This document shows positions 1-6,472 of a DNA stretch of 7,958 nt, one piece after another. Source of the DNA: Gammaproteobacteria bacterium. GTDB lineage: Bacteria; Pseudomonadota; Gammaproteobacteria; DSM-26407. A program made the position numbers and the translations under genes. Every line of letters starts with the position of its first letter. The first letter of the stretch is position 1. The notes beneath the pieces are model-generated. The model did no database searches, was not told where the DNA came from, and was given only the letters and a program-made list of their open reading frames with translations. The DNA lies in contig JAQVKR010000106.1 of the NCBI GenBank assembly GCA_028694565.1, positions 1-7,958 on the forward strand, read 5' to 3'.

Positions 1-660
<660 letters not shown>

Positions 661-689
661 GGTTCCCCCAAGTGTCCGGTCGGCTGCCA

Positions 690-1829
690 TCACGCGTGTT
701 TGGCCAGCACGGGAAGCTTCTTCACGAATACCAGGTAGAGCAGGATCTCGATGGAAAAGATGCCCACGGTCACGAGCATCTCCGGCACCGACGGGAAGTA
801 GTGCCAGGTGCCGTTCACCGGTTCGTAGCCCACCAGGTAGGAGTTGATGCGGAACAGGATGCCGGCCATGAGCAGGGTCACCGCCGCGACGAACTGCGCC
901 CGCGCGCTGCGCCGGGCCTGCTGGCGGGCCAGCAGGGCGAGGCCGCCGATGAACAGCGCCGACTCCAGCAGGAACATGTTGGCCTGCAGATCGCCGGCGA
1001 GGGCATGACCGAGGGCGCCGCGGAACAGCAGGTCGCCGAGGCGCACCGCCAGGAAGATGGCGCCCACCGCCAGGATCACCCGGTTGAGGCGTCCCATGAG
1101 GCCGGTTTCCAGCTGCCGGCGCAGGCCGAGCGCCGAGAGCACCGACTCGAAGGGCACCAGCGCCAGGCCCATGAGAATGGCCGAGCTCAGGTAGAGCAGG
1201 GGCAGGAACTGGGTCTGCCAGAGGGGGGAGACCTTGTGTCCCAGGATGACGATGGCGGTGCCGAGGGACGACTGGTGCATGGTGGGCAGCAGCACGCCCA
1301 GGGCGATGATGATGAACAGCACCCGGCTCAGCTTTTCGCGCGCGTTGTGGAGGCCGAAGCGCTCCAGGAACGTGGGCGCGAACTCGATCCAGAGCACGGT
1401 GATGTAGCCGGCCACGCACAGCGCGATCTCCCACATCACCGAATTGGGCTGGGCGTACCAGGGCAGGAACAGGTTGTAGAAGTTCCAGTAGCGGCCCAGG
1501 TCGAACATCACCGCGATGCCGGCGAGCGTGTAGCCGAACAGGCTCGCCATGACCGCCGAGCGGACGATGGGGTGGTATTCGCCGCGGTTGAGGATGTAGA
1601 CGATGAGCGACACCGCGTAGCCGGCGCAGCCGAAGGCGGTGCCGATGACGATGTCGATGATCACCCAGATGCCCCAGGGATAGCCGTCGTTCAGGTTGGT
1701 GACCGCGCCCAGTCCATAGACGAACCGGCCGGCCAGGAGGGCCAGGGCGATTGCCGCGAGGAAGGCCAGGACCAGGAACGGGGCCGTGACCAGGCGGCCG
1801 CCGACGGGTGCGTGTGCATGGGCGCTCAT
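690..1829 (-). CDS. hybB: Hydrogenase 2 integral membrane subunit HybB (NrfD/PsrC family)
   Basis: This is the quinone-facing membrane subunit of the hydrogenase, a polytopic protein of the NrfD/PsrC family with no haem. It is 379 aa, close to the length of E. coli HybB. I count nine to ten hydrophobic segments, for example near residues 14-34, 54-80, 91-109, 131-150, 168-185, 208-228, 249-267, 285-301, 311-330 and 350-369. Family-like features include [13 protein letters not shown] at 48-60, HPIVRSA at 86-92, [12 protein letters not shown] at 109-120 and [11 protein letters not shown] at 180-190. In E. coli Hyd-2, HybB and HybA together are required to couple H2 oxidation to menaquinone reduction; the same role is inferred here. 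The start ATG overlaps the hybA stop (ATGA), which suggests translational coupling, and the Shine-Dalgarno lies inside the end of hybA. HybC begins 29 nt after the stop. Confidence 0.95.
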   Translation of the reverse strand: MSAHAHAPVGGRLVTAPFLVLAFLAAIALALLAGRFVYGLGAVTNLNDGYPWGIWVIIDIVIGTAFGCAGYAVSLIVYILNRGEYHPIVRSAVMASLFGYTLAGIAVMFDLGRYWNFYNLFLPWYAQPNSVMWEIALCVAGYITVLWIEFAPTFLERFGLHNAREKLSRVLFIIIALGVLLPTMHQSSLGTAIVILGHKVSPLWQTQFLPLLYLSSAILMGLALVPFESVLSALGLRRQLETGLMGRLNRVILAVGAIFLAVRLGDLLFRGALGHALAGDLQANMFLLESALFIGGLALLARQQARRSARAQFVAAVTLLMAGILFRINSYLVGYEPVNGTWHYFPSVPEMLVTVGIFSIEILLYLVFVKKLPVLAKHA

Positions 1830-2866
1830 GAGTCCTTCTCCTCCTTCTGCGCGGCGGCGTCCGGCTCCGTGTCCTCGTCGGTGAACAGGGGGTCGTCGGC
1901 CTGGTTCCGCTTGATGTTGCGCCGCGCCAGGAAGACGAGGCCGCCAAGCAGGAGGGCCGGTCCGGCCATCCCCTTGTAGAGGGTGTGCTGAACGCCTTCG
2001 GAGAGCGTGGGGTAGCCCACGTCGGGCACGTCGGTGGGCAGGCCCAGCCTGTCGAAGGGAACGCCCGAGAGGTACATCACCTGGGTCCCGCCCAGTTCCC
2101 GGTCACCGTAGAGGTGCTGCTGGTAGTCGCCCACGGTCGCCACGTGGGTGGGGCGATCGGAGCCGATCTCCCCGCGCGGGAACTCCAGCTCGGTCCCCGG
2201 CGCGGCGTCGAGCCGGCGCCGCGCCTCCGCCTTGAGCTGCTCCACGGGGCCGAACAGGGAGGCGCCGGTGGGGCAGACGTCGCAGCAGGCCGGGATGCCG
2301 CCCTCGGCCAGCAGGTGGCTGCAGAGCTGGCACTTGCCGATCTGTCCGAAGGGATCGTTGTATTCGTAGCGCGGGACGCCGAAGGGGCAGGAGTAGACGC
2401 AATAGCGGCAGCCGATGCAGAGGCTCGGATCGTGACTCACCAGCCCGGTGAGTGGATCCTTGTGCATCGCCGAAACCGGGCAGGCGGAGACGCAGGAGGG
2501 GTCCACGCAGTGCAGGCAGTGGCGCTTGACGAAGGCGTAGCCGTTCTCGGCCCGATCCTTCTCGGCCCGGGTGCCGTTCACGTAGGCCTTGATGATGTTG
2601 TAGGTGGTGGGCGAGAGGTCCAGCGGCGTGTCCCAGGTGCCGGTGTTCCACTCGCCGCCCTCGGGCAGGCGTTCCGGCGGGAGATCGTTGGCCTCCTTGC
2701 AGGCGCTCATGCAGGCCTTGCAGCCGATGCACAGGGTGGAGTCGTAGAGCATGCCGATGGCCTGGGGGGGCATCGACTTCGGCTCGCGCATCAGCGCGGC
2801 CTGTCCGGTGGCCGGGGCCGCTGCCGCCAGCACTGCTGTCGCCTTGAGAAAGTCGCGTCGTTTCAT
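1826..2866 (-). CDS. hybA: Hydrogenase 2 four-cluster ferredoxin-like subunit HybA (Tat-exported)
   Basis: This periplasmic iron-sulfur protein relays electrons from the hydrogenase small subunit to the membrane partner HybB. It is 346 aa. The N-terminus is a twin-arginine signal (KRRDFLK at residues 2-8, then an Ala-rich core, with a possible cleavage site after TGQA near 20-23). The cluster cysteines fall in four groups: C46/49/52/56, C117/120/125/129, C150/153/156/160 and C179/182/194/198. That is enough for four [4Fe-4S] clusters, with cysteines shared between groups in the usual ferredoxin fashion. Cys195, next to Cys194, is a seventeenth cysteine. A single hydrophobic helix at about 300-315, followed by RRNIKR, would anchor the C-terminus, and an acidic cytoplasmic tail follows. 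The ATG at 2866 has a GGGGGAG ribosome site 5 nt upstream and lies 13 nt after hybO. It could be confused with the DmsB/NrfC-type relatives, but the Tat signal, tail anchor and neighbours point to HybA. Confidence 0.96.
   Translation of the reverse strand: MKRRDFLKATAVLAAAAPATGQAALMREPKSMPPQAIGMLYDSTLCIGCKACMSACKEANDLPPERLPEGGEWNTGTWDTPLDLSPTTYNIIKAYVNGTRAEKDRAENGYAFVKRHCLHCVDPSCVSACPVSAMHKDPLTGLVSHDPSLCIGCRYCVYSCPFGVPRYEYNDPFGQIGKCQLCSHLLAEGGIPACCDVCPTGASLFGPVEQLKAEARRRLDAAPGTELEFPRGEIGSDRPTHVATVGDYQQHLYGDRELGGTQVMYLSGVPFDRLGLPTDVPDVGYPTLSEGVQHTLYKGMAGPALLLGGLVFLARRNIKRNQADDPLFTDEDTEPDAAAQKEEKDS
1833..1845 (-). promoter_or_regulatory. hybB ribosome site inside the end of hybA
   Basis: On the minus strand AGGAGGAGAAGGA (1845-1833) lies within the codons for the last residues of HybA (KEEKDS) and ends 3 nt before the hybB ATG, itself overlapping the hybA stop as ATGA. 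The charged HybA tail thus doubles as a purine-rich Shine-Dalgarno, consistent with coupled translation. Confidence 0.75.
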
Positions 2867-2879
2867 TGCCGCTCCCCCG

Positions 2880-4016
2880 TCATTCCGGATTGCCGGAATC
2901 GGCGTGTTCCCCGCTCTCTGCCTGCTCGGCCTTGCCCAGGCGGCTGGCGAAGACGGCTCCGGCGCCGATGGCCGCGCCGCCGAGCCCCGCGGCCAGCGCG
3001 GCGGCTCCCGGGGTGATCCCCTGGCCCTTGTCCTCGGCGATGCGGGCGAAGGCGGTGGGCGGTGACACCGTCTTCAGCTCGGCCAGGGCGTGGATGGGCT
3101 TGGTGAACCCGACGCCCTCCTCGGTGCAGCCGAAGCAGGGGTGGCCGGTGCCCACCGGCCAGGCGCCGGGGCCCACGTCGCCGAACAGGATGGTGGGGCA
3201 GTTGGCGTAGGTCTCGGGGCCCTTGCAGCCGATCTTGTACAGGCACCAGCCCTGGCGGTGGCCCTCGTCCCCGAACTCCAGGGCGAAGCGGCCGGCGTCG
3301 AAGTGGGGCCGGCGCTCGCAGTTTTCGTGGATGAGGCGGCTGTAGGCGAACTTGGGACGGTTTTTGTGATCCAGCTCGGGCAGCTTCCCGAAGGTGATGA
3401 AATGCAGCACCGTGGCGAGGAAGTTGTAGGGGTTCGGCGGGCAGCCGGGAATGTTGAGCACCGTCTTGTCGGTGAGAATCTTCTGCACCCCGACCGCGCC
3501 GGTGGGGTTGGGTCCGCTGGATGGGATGCCGCCCCAGGAGGCGCAGGAGCCGATGGCGATGATGGCCGCCGCGCCGGCCGCGGCCTCCACGACGTGCTCC
3601 TGCATGGTGCGGTTGGCCACCTTGCAGTAGATGCCGCCGTCCTTGGTGGGGATGGAACCGTCCACCACCAGCACGTAGCTGCCGTGGTTGGCCTTCATGG
3701 AGGCGTGCCGCGCCGCCTCGGCCTGGTGGCCCGCGGCGGCCTGCAGGGTTTCGTTGTAATCCAGCGAAATGGCTTCCAGGATCAGGTGTTCGAGGGTGGG
3801 ATGGGTGGATCGCAGCAGCGACTCGGTACAGCCGGTGCACTCCTGGGCCGACAGCCAGACGACGGGCGGCCGCCCGGGGGCGGTGGCCGCCTCGGCGATG
3901 CGCACGCCCAGGGCGGGCGAGAGGCCCAGCGTGGCCGCGACCCCGGTACAGAACTGGATAAATTCCCGGCGGCTGACCCCCCCGATACCACTGTTCAGTT
4001 CACCATCCATTGTCAT
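2880..4016 (-). CDS. hybO: [NiFe]-hydrogenase 2-type small subunit HybO (Tat signal, three Fe-S clusters, C-terminal anchor)
   Basis: This electron-transfer small subunit pairs with HybC. It is 378 aa from the first ATG; I recall E. coli HybO as about 372. A Tat signal is clear: SRREFIQ at residues 15-21, a hydrophobic core to about 41, and AEAATA at 41-46 before the mature protein. Proximal cluster ligands are C60, C63, C158 and C192. The distal cluster has H230, C233, C258 and C264. The medial [3Fe-4S] cluster has C273, C294 and C297. The proximal motif reads ECTGC and the second reads CASWGG, so both extra cysteines of oxygen-tolerant Hyd-1 enzymes are absent. A Gly/Ala-rich helix at about 335-357 is the C-terminal membrane anchor, followed by a polar acidic tail. 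This is the first gene of the operon. The start is ambiguous: GGAG is only 1 nt before the ATG at 4016 but 7 nt before the in-frame ATG at 4010. Confidence 0.96.
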   Translation of the reverse strand: MTMDGELNSGIGGVSRREFIQFCTGVAATLGLSPALGVRIAEAATAPGRPPVVWLSAQECTGCTESLLRSTHPTLEHLILEAISLDYNETLQAAAGHQAEAARHASMKANHGSYVLVVDGSIPTKDGGIYCKVANRTMQEHVVEAAAGAAAIIAIGSCASWGGIPSSGPNPTGAVGVQKILTDKTVLNIPGCPPNPYNFLATVLHFITFGKLPELDHKNRPKFAYSRLIHENCERRPHFDAGRFALEFGDEGHRQGWCLYKIGCKGPETYANCPTILFGDVGPGAWPVGTGHPCFGCTEEGVGFTKPIHALAELKTVSPPTAFARIAEDKGQGITPGAAALAAGLGGAAIGAGAVFASRLGKAEQAESGEHADSGNPE

Positions 4017-4021
4017 GCTCC
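4008..4021 (-). promoter_or_regulatory. hybO ribosome site with two candidate ATG starts
   Basis: On the minus strand GGAG (4021-4018) is followed by C, then ATG at 4016, ACA, and a second in-frame ATG at 4010. The spacing is 1 nt to the first ATG and 7 nt to the second. By normal spacing rules the second ATG (codon 3) is the more likely initiation codon, which would shorten the signal peptide by only two residues. Confidence 0.55.
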
Positions 4022-4029
4022 GCGCGTGG

Positions 4030-4055
4030 GTCGCGGCGGCGGTACGGGCCGCGAC
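4030..4055 (-). promoter_or_regulatory. Hairpin in the hybO 5' leader
   Basis: GTCGCGGC (4030-4037) and GCCGCGAC (4048-4055) form a perfect 8-bp inverted repeat with a 10-nt loop. It lies inside the leader that would start near 4074 and ends 8 nt upstream of the GGAG site. The Shine-Dalgarno is not in the stem, so it could stabilise the mRNA end or tune translation. It could also be a chance product of high GC. Confidence 0.4.
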
Positions 4056-4084
4056 GGCTAATCACCGATGATCGAAATGGGTGT

Positions 4085-4100
4085 AGCAAGGGCCATACCA
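4085..4100 (-). promoter_or_regulatory. Predicted sigma-54 (RpoN) promoter of the hyb operon
   Basis: Read on the minus strand, 4100-4085 is TGGTATG, then GCCC, then TTGCT. Against the sigma-54 consensus TGGCACG-N4-TTGCW, the invariant GG (-24) and GC (-12) are present with exact spacing, and 10 of the 12 specified positions match. A C precedes TGG, which also fits the pyrimidine preference. Transcription would start near 4074, giving a leader of about 58 nt before hybO. Sigma-54 control of hydrogenase genes through an NtrC-family activator (HoxA, HupR) is established in Cupriavidus, Bradyrhizobium and other bacteria. E. coli hyb is not, to my knowledge, controlled this way. The activator gene is not in the window. 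Confidence 0.78.
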
Positions 4101-4145
4101 GAGCATTCAACTGGGTCGCTTGGCGGAGAAAGTGCCGGTGAAACA

Positions 4146-4162
4146 GCCGGATAGATTCCGGC
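4146..4162. repeat. Perfect inverted repeat GCCGGA-N5-TCCGGC, candidate activator site
   Basis: The 6-bp arms at 4146-4151 and 4157-4162 are exact, with TAGAT between them. The centre is about 80 nt upstream of the predicted sigma-54 start, a usual distance for an enhancer-binding protein. On the minus strand it is followed by TGTTT, so a weak intrinsic terminator for the upstream operon is an alternative reading. I cannot match it to a named operator. Confidence 0.4.
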
Positions 4163-4169
4163 GGTCTCA

Positions 4170-4179
4170 ATCCCGGGAT
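4170..4179. repeat. Ten-base palindrome ATCCCGGGAT in the hyb upstream region
   Basis: The ten bases are self-complementary and lie 7 nt beyond the GCCGGA/TCCGGC repeat, about 100 nt upstream of the predicted hyb start site. It may be a second protein-binding site, but a ten-base palindrome in GC-rich DNA could be chance. Confidence 0.25.
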
Positions 4180-4244
4180 GAAAAGGGTGGAAAGAGTGTT
4201 TGCAGGTGTAGCAGTGGGGTTGTCACCGGCCCGCTCCGGCGGGG

Positions 4245-4268
4245 CGCGCCGGGGCGATTCCCGGCGCG
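4245..4268 (-). terminator. Strong GC hairpin just past the ATPase stop, probable 3' end of the ypjD operon
   Basis: CGCGCCGGG (4245-4253) and CCCGGCGCG (4260-4268) form a perfect 9-bp stem with a 6-nt loop, 3 nt after the stop codon at 4272-4274. A second small hairpin follows (CCCGC 4230-4234, TCCG, GCGGG 4239-4243). No T-run follows on the minus strand, so this is not a classical intrinsic terminator. It may be a U-poor terminator, a barrier to 3' exonucleases, or an aid to Rho-dependent ending. Confidence 0.45.
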
Positions 4269-4271
4269 GCC

Positions 4272-5144
4272 TCAGTCGCCCTGTTCCAGCCGGTTGCGCC
4301 CGGACCAGTCCTGGGCGAACTGGCGCGCGGAGCGGCCGCTGCGGGAGCCGCGGGCGAGGGCCCACTGCAGGGCCGCGCGGCGGATGGGCTCGGGTGCCGA
4401 GCAGTCCACCTGGTAGACGCCGAGCCAGTGGAAGACGATGTCCAGGTACTGGTCCTGGTTGAAGGGGTAGAAGGAGAGCCAGAGCCCGAAGCGCTCGGAG
4501 AGGGAAATCTTCTCCTCCACCGCCTCGCCATGGTGGATCTCGGTCTCCACCACCCGCGCCTCGAGGTTCTCGTGCATGTATTCGGGCAGCAGATGGCGGC
4601 GGTTGGAGGTGGCGCAGATGAGGAGGTTCTCGGGCGGGGCGGCCACCGAGCCGTCGAGCAGGCTCTTCAGCGCCTTGTAGCTGGCGTCGTCGGCCTCGAA
4701 GGAGAGATCGTCGGAGAAGATCAGGAAGCGCTCGGGCCGGCCGCGCAGCAGCTCGGCGATATCGGGCAGATCCTCGAGATGGGGCTTGTCCACCTCCACC
4801 AGGCGCAGCCCGTGCCCGGCGTAGGCGTGGAGCAGGGCCTTGACGAGGGAGGACTTGCCGGTTCCGCGGGAGCCCCACAGCAGGACGTTGTTGGCCGGCA
4901 GGCCGGCGACGAACTGGCGGATATTGCGCTCCAGCGCCTCCTTCTGGGGCGCGATGTCGCGCAGGTCCTCGAGCCGGATGGGATGGGGCTGCGACACCGG
5001 TTGCAGGTGGCCGTGCCCGCCCCGGCGGCGCCAGCGGTAGGCGCTGGCGCTCCAGTCCGTGTCCGGCGCGCCGGCGGGAAGCAGCTGTTCGAGTCGCGCC
5101 AGCAGTTCCTCGGCGCGGTCGATGAGTCGGTCCAGGTCGGCCAT
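4272..5144 (-). CDS. DUF815-family AAA+ ATP-binding protein
   Basis: This is a 290-aa cytoplasmic P-loop ATPase of the family annotated DUF815, whose cellular role is not established. The Walker A motif is GSRGTGKS at residues 91-98. The Walker B region is FLIFSDDL at 140-147. A sensor-1-like ATSNRRHLLPEYM lies at 178-190, and GRSARQF at 270-276 is a plausible sensor-2 helix. The N-terminal 30 residues are a Leu/Glu-rich helix (LIDRAEELLARLEQLL), and RLEDLRDIAPQKEAL at 57-71 is a helix leading into the AAA core. There are no membrane segments or signal peptide. The ATG at 5144 has an excellent GGAGGGAG site (5157-5150) with a 5-nt spacer. It follows the transporter gene by 29 nt and is probably the last gene of that operon. 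A helper role for its membrane neighbours is possible but unsupported. The family call rests on motif and length, so a related AAA+ family cannot be fully excluded. Confidence 0.88.
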   Translation of the reverse strand: MADLDRLIDRAEELLARLEQLLPAGAPDTDWSASAYRWRRRGGHGHLQPVSQPHPIRLEDLRDIAPQKEALERNIRQFVAGLPANNVLLWGSRGTGKSSLVKALLHAYAGHGLRLVEVDKPHLEDLPDIAELLRGRPERFLIFSDDLSFEADDASYKALKSLLDGSVAAPPENLLICATSNRRHLLPEYMHENLEARVVETEIHHGEAVEEKISLSERFGLWLSFYPFNQDQYLDIVFHWLGVYQVDCSAPEPIRRAALQWALARGSRSGRSARQFAQDWSGRNRLEQGD

Positions 5145-5173
5145 GTGTTCTCCCTCCAGCGGGTCCTCTGCGG

Positions 5174-6436
5174 CTAATCATCCAGCCGCGGCAGGATGCG
5201 CACGGTCTTCACGGCGTTGCCGGTGGTCTGGACGATCTCGATGGGGTAGCCCGCCAGCTTGAGGCTGGTCCCGGCCTCCGGGATGTCCTCCAGGTACTCC
5301 AGCACCAGGCCGTTGAGGGTCTTGGGGCCGTCGGTGGGCAGGTCCAGCCCCTCCAGCCGGTTCAGCTCGCGGATGGTCACCCCGGCGTCCACCAGCAGGC
5401 TGCCGTCATCCTGGGGGTGGATGTCGCGGCTCAGCGCCGAGACGTCGGTGGTGAACTCGCCGATGATCTCCTCGAGGATGTCTTCCAGGGTCACCAGGCC
5501 CTGGATGTCGCCGTATTCATCCACCACCAGGCCGATGCGGCGGCGGCTGCGCTGGAAGTTGAGCAGCTGCCGGTGCAGCGCCGTGCCCTCGGGGACGTAG
5601 TAGGGCTCGCGCACCAGCCCGATGAGTCGCTCCTTGTCGAAGACGCTGGTGCCGAGCAGCGACAGCACGTTGCGGGCATGGAGGATGCCCACCACGTCGT
5701 CGATGCTGTCGCGGTAGACGGGCAGCCGGGTGTGCTGGCAGTGGATCAGCTGCTCCAGGATCTCCTCCCACTCATCCTCCAGATCGATGCCCACCACCTC
5801 GTTGCGGGGCACCATGATGTCCTCCACCGTCACCTTCTCCAGGTCGAGGATGTTGAGCAGCATCTCCTGGTGGCGCCGGGGGATGAGGGCGCCGGCCTCG
5901 TTGACCACCGTGCGCAGTTCCTCGCTGCTGAGGCTGTGGCTGGGCGCCTGATCGGCGGAGACGCCGATCACCCGCAGAACGCCGTTGGCCAGCATGTTGA
6001 CCGCCCAGACCAGAGGGTAGAGCAGCCGCTGGAGCACCATCAGCACGGCGCTGGCGGGGAAGGCCACCCGCTCGGGGTGCAGGGCGGCGACGGTCTTGGG
6101 GGCCACCTCGGCGAAGATCAGGATCACCAGGGTCAGCAGGCCGGCGGCGATGGCGATGCCCGCCTCGCCGAACAGGCGCAGGGCGATGACCGTGGCGATG
6201 GAGGAGGCGAGGATGTTGACGAAGTTGTTGCCGATGAGGATGAGGCCGATGAGCCGGTCGGGCCGCTCCAGCAGGCGCTGGGCGCGCACGGCGCCGCGCA
6301 GCCTCTTCTCCGCCAGGTGGCGCAGCCGGTAGCGGTTCAGCGACATCATCCCCGTCTCGGAGCCGGAAAAGAAGGCGGACAGGAGGATGAGGACCAGCAG
6401 GGCGCCGAACAGGACGCTCAGGGGGGCATCGCTCAA
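5174..6436 (-). CDS. yfjD: CNNM/CorB-type transporter (HlyC/CorC family, YfjD-like)
   Basis: This inner-membrane protein of 420 aa has the full CNNM/CorB layout. The DUF21 transmembrane domain spans about residues 1-160, with SGSETG at 24-29, IGNNFVN at 68-74 and AEVAPKT at 109-115, motifs that line the ion site in studied relatives. A bridging segment leads to a CBS pair at about 205-325, with VEDIMVPRNEV at 204-214, TRLPVYRDSIDDVVGILH at 236-253 and DEYGDIQGLVTLEDILEEI at 306-324. The C-terminal CorC_HlyC domain spans about 345-416. The family is linked to Mg2+ transport or export, with the CBS pair responding to ATP-Mg; the exact substrate here is inferred. It starts with TTG, not ATG. The stop codon of ypjD lies upstream in the same frame and no ATG or GTG occurs between them. 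GAGGT (6449-6445) sits 8 nt before the TTG. The neighbours match E. coli ffh-ypjD-yfjD. Confidence 0.93.
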   Translation of the reverse strand: MSDAPLSVLFGALLVLILLSAFFSGSETGMMSLNRYRLRHLAEKRLRGAVRAQRLLERPDRLIGLILIGNNFVNILASSIATVIALRLFGEAGIAIAAGLLTLVILIFAEVAPKTVAALHPERVAFPASAVLMVLQRLLYPLVWAVNMLANGVLRVIGVSADQAPSHSLSSEELRTVVNEAGALIPRRHQEMLLNILDLEKVTVEDIMVPRNEVVGIDLEDEWEEILEQLIHCQHTRLPVYRDSIDDVVGILHARNVLSLLGTSVFDKERLIGLVREPYYVPEGTALHRQLLNFQRSRRRIGLVVDEYGDIQGLVTLEDILEEIIGEFTTDVSALSRDIHPQDDGSLLVDAGVTIRELNRLEGLDLPTDGPKTLNGLVLEYLEDIPEAGTSLKLAGYPIEIVQTTGNAVKTVRILPRLDD

Positions 6437-6449
6437 GGTGATTGACCTC
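6434..6449 (-). promoter_or_regulatory. Ribosome site and TTG start of the CNNM transporter
   Basis: On the minus strand GAGGT (6449-6445) precedes the TTG codon at 6436-6434 by 8 nt. Upstream in frame, the TGA of ypjD at 6475-6473 is reached with no ATG or GTG on the way. The next ATG downstream is codon 30, inside the first membrane helix region and past SGSETG. TTG is therefore the only start that keeps the domain whole. Confidence 0.8.
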
Positions 6450-6472
6450 GGAGTCGTTGGTGTCCCGAACGC

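Noticed and set aside
672..1979. Long plus-strand open frame of 435 codons opposite hybB and hybA
   Set aside because: The translation is rich in His, Gln, Gly, Glu and Arg with no domain, and it is fully antisense to two clear hydrogenase genes. This is a typical shadow frame in GC-rich DNA.
1985..3016. Plus-strand open frame opposite hybA
   Set aside because: Low-complexity Gly/Ala/Val/His composition, antisense to a ferredoxin gene with four intact cysteine groups.
2880..4016. Oxygen-tolerant Hyd-1-type small subunit
   Set aside because: Both positions that carry the extra cysteines are glycine here, and the gene order is that of Hyd-2.
3090..4061. Plus-strand open frame opposite hybO
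   Set aside because: Gly/Val/Ala-rich with no recognisable motif; the opposite strand carries all hydrogenase small-subunit ligands.
4017..4271. Small gene in the hyb upstream region
   Set aside because: Plus-strand frames such as 4120-4416 run antisense into the ATPase gene and have Arg/Ser-rich composition; the stretch is better explained as regulatory DNA.
4000..5181. Minus-strand 393-codon frame overlapping the ATPase in another frame
   Set aside because: Arg/Pro/Ala-rich frame-shifted shadow; the 290-aa frame has Walker A, Walker B and a good ribosome site.
5417..6445. Plus-strand open frame opposite the CNNM transporter
   Set aside because: His/Gln/Asp/Val-rich shadow with no domain.
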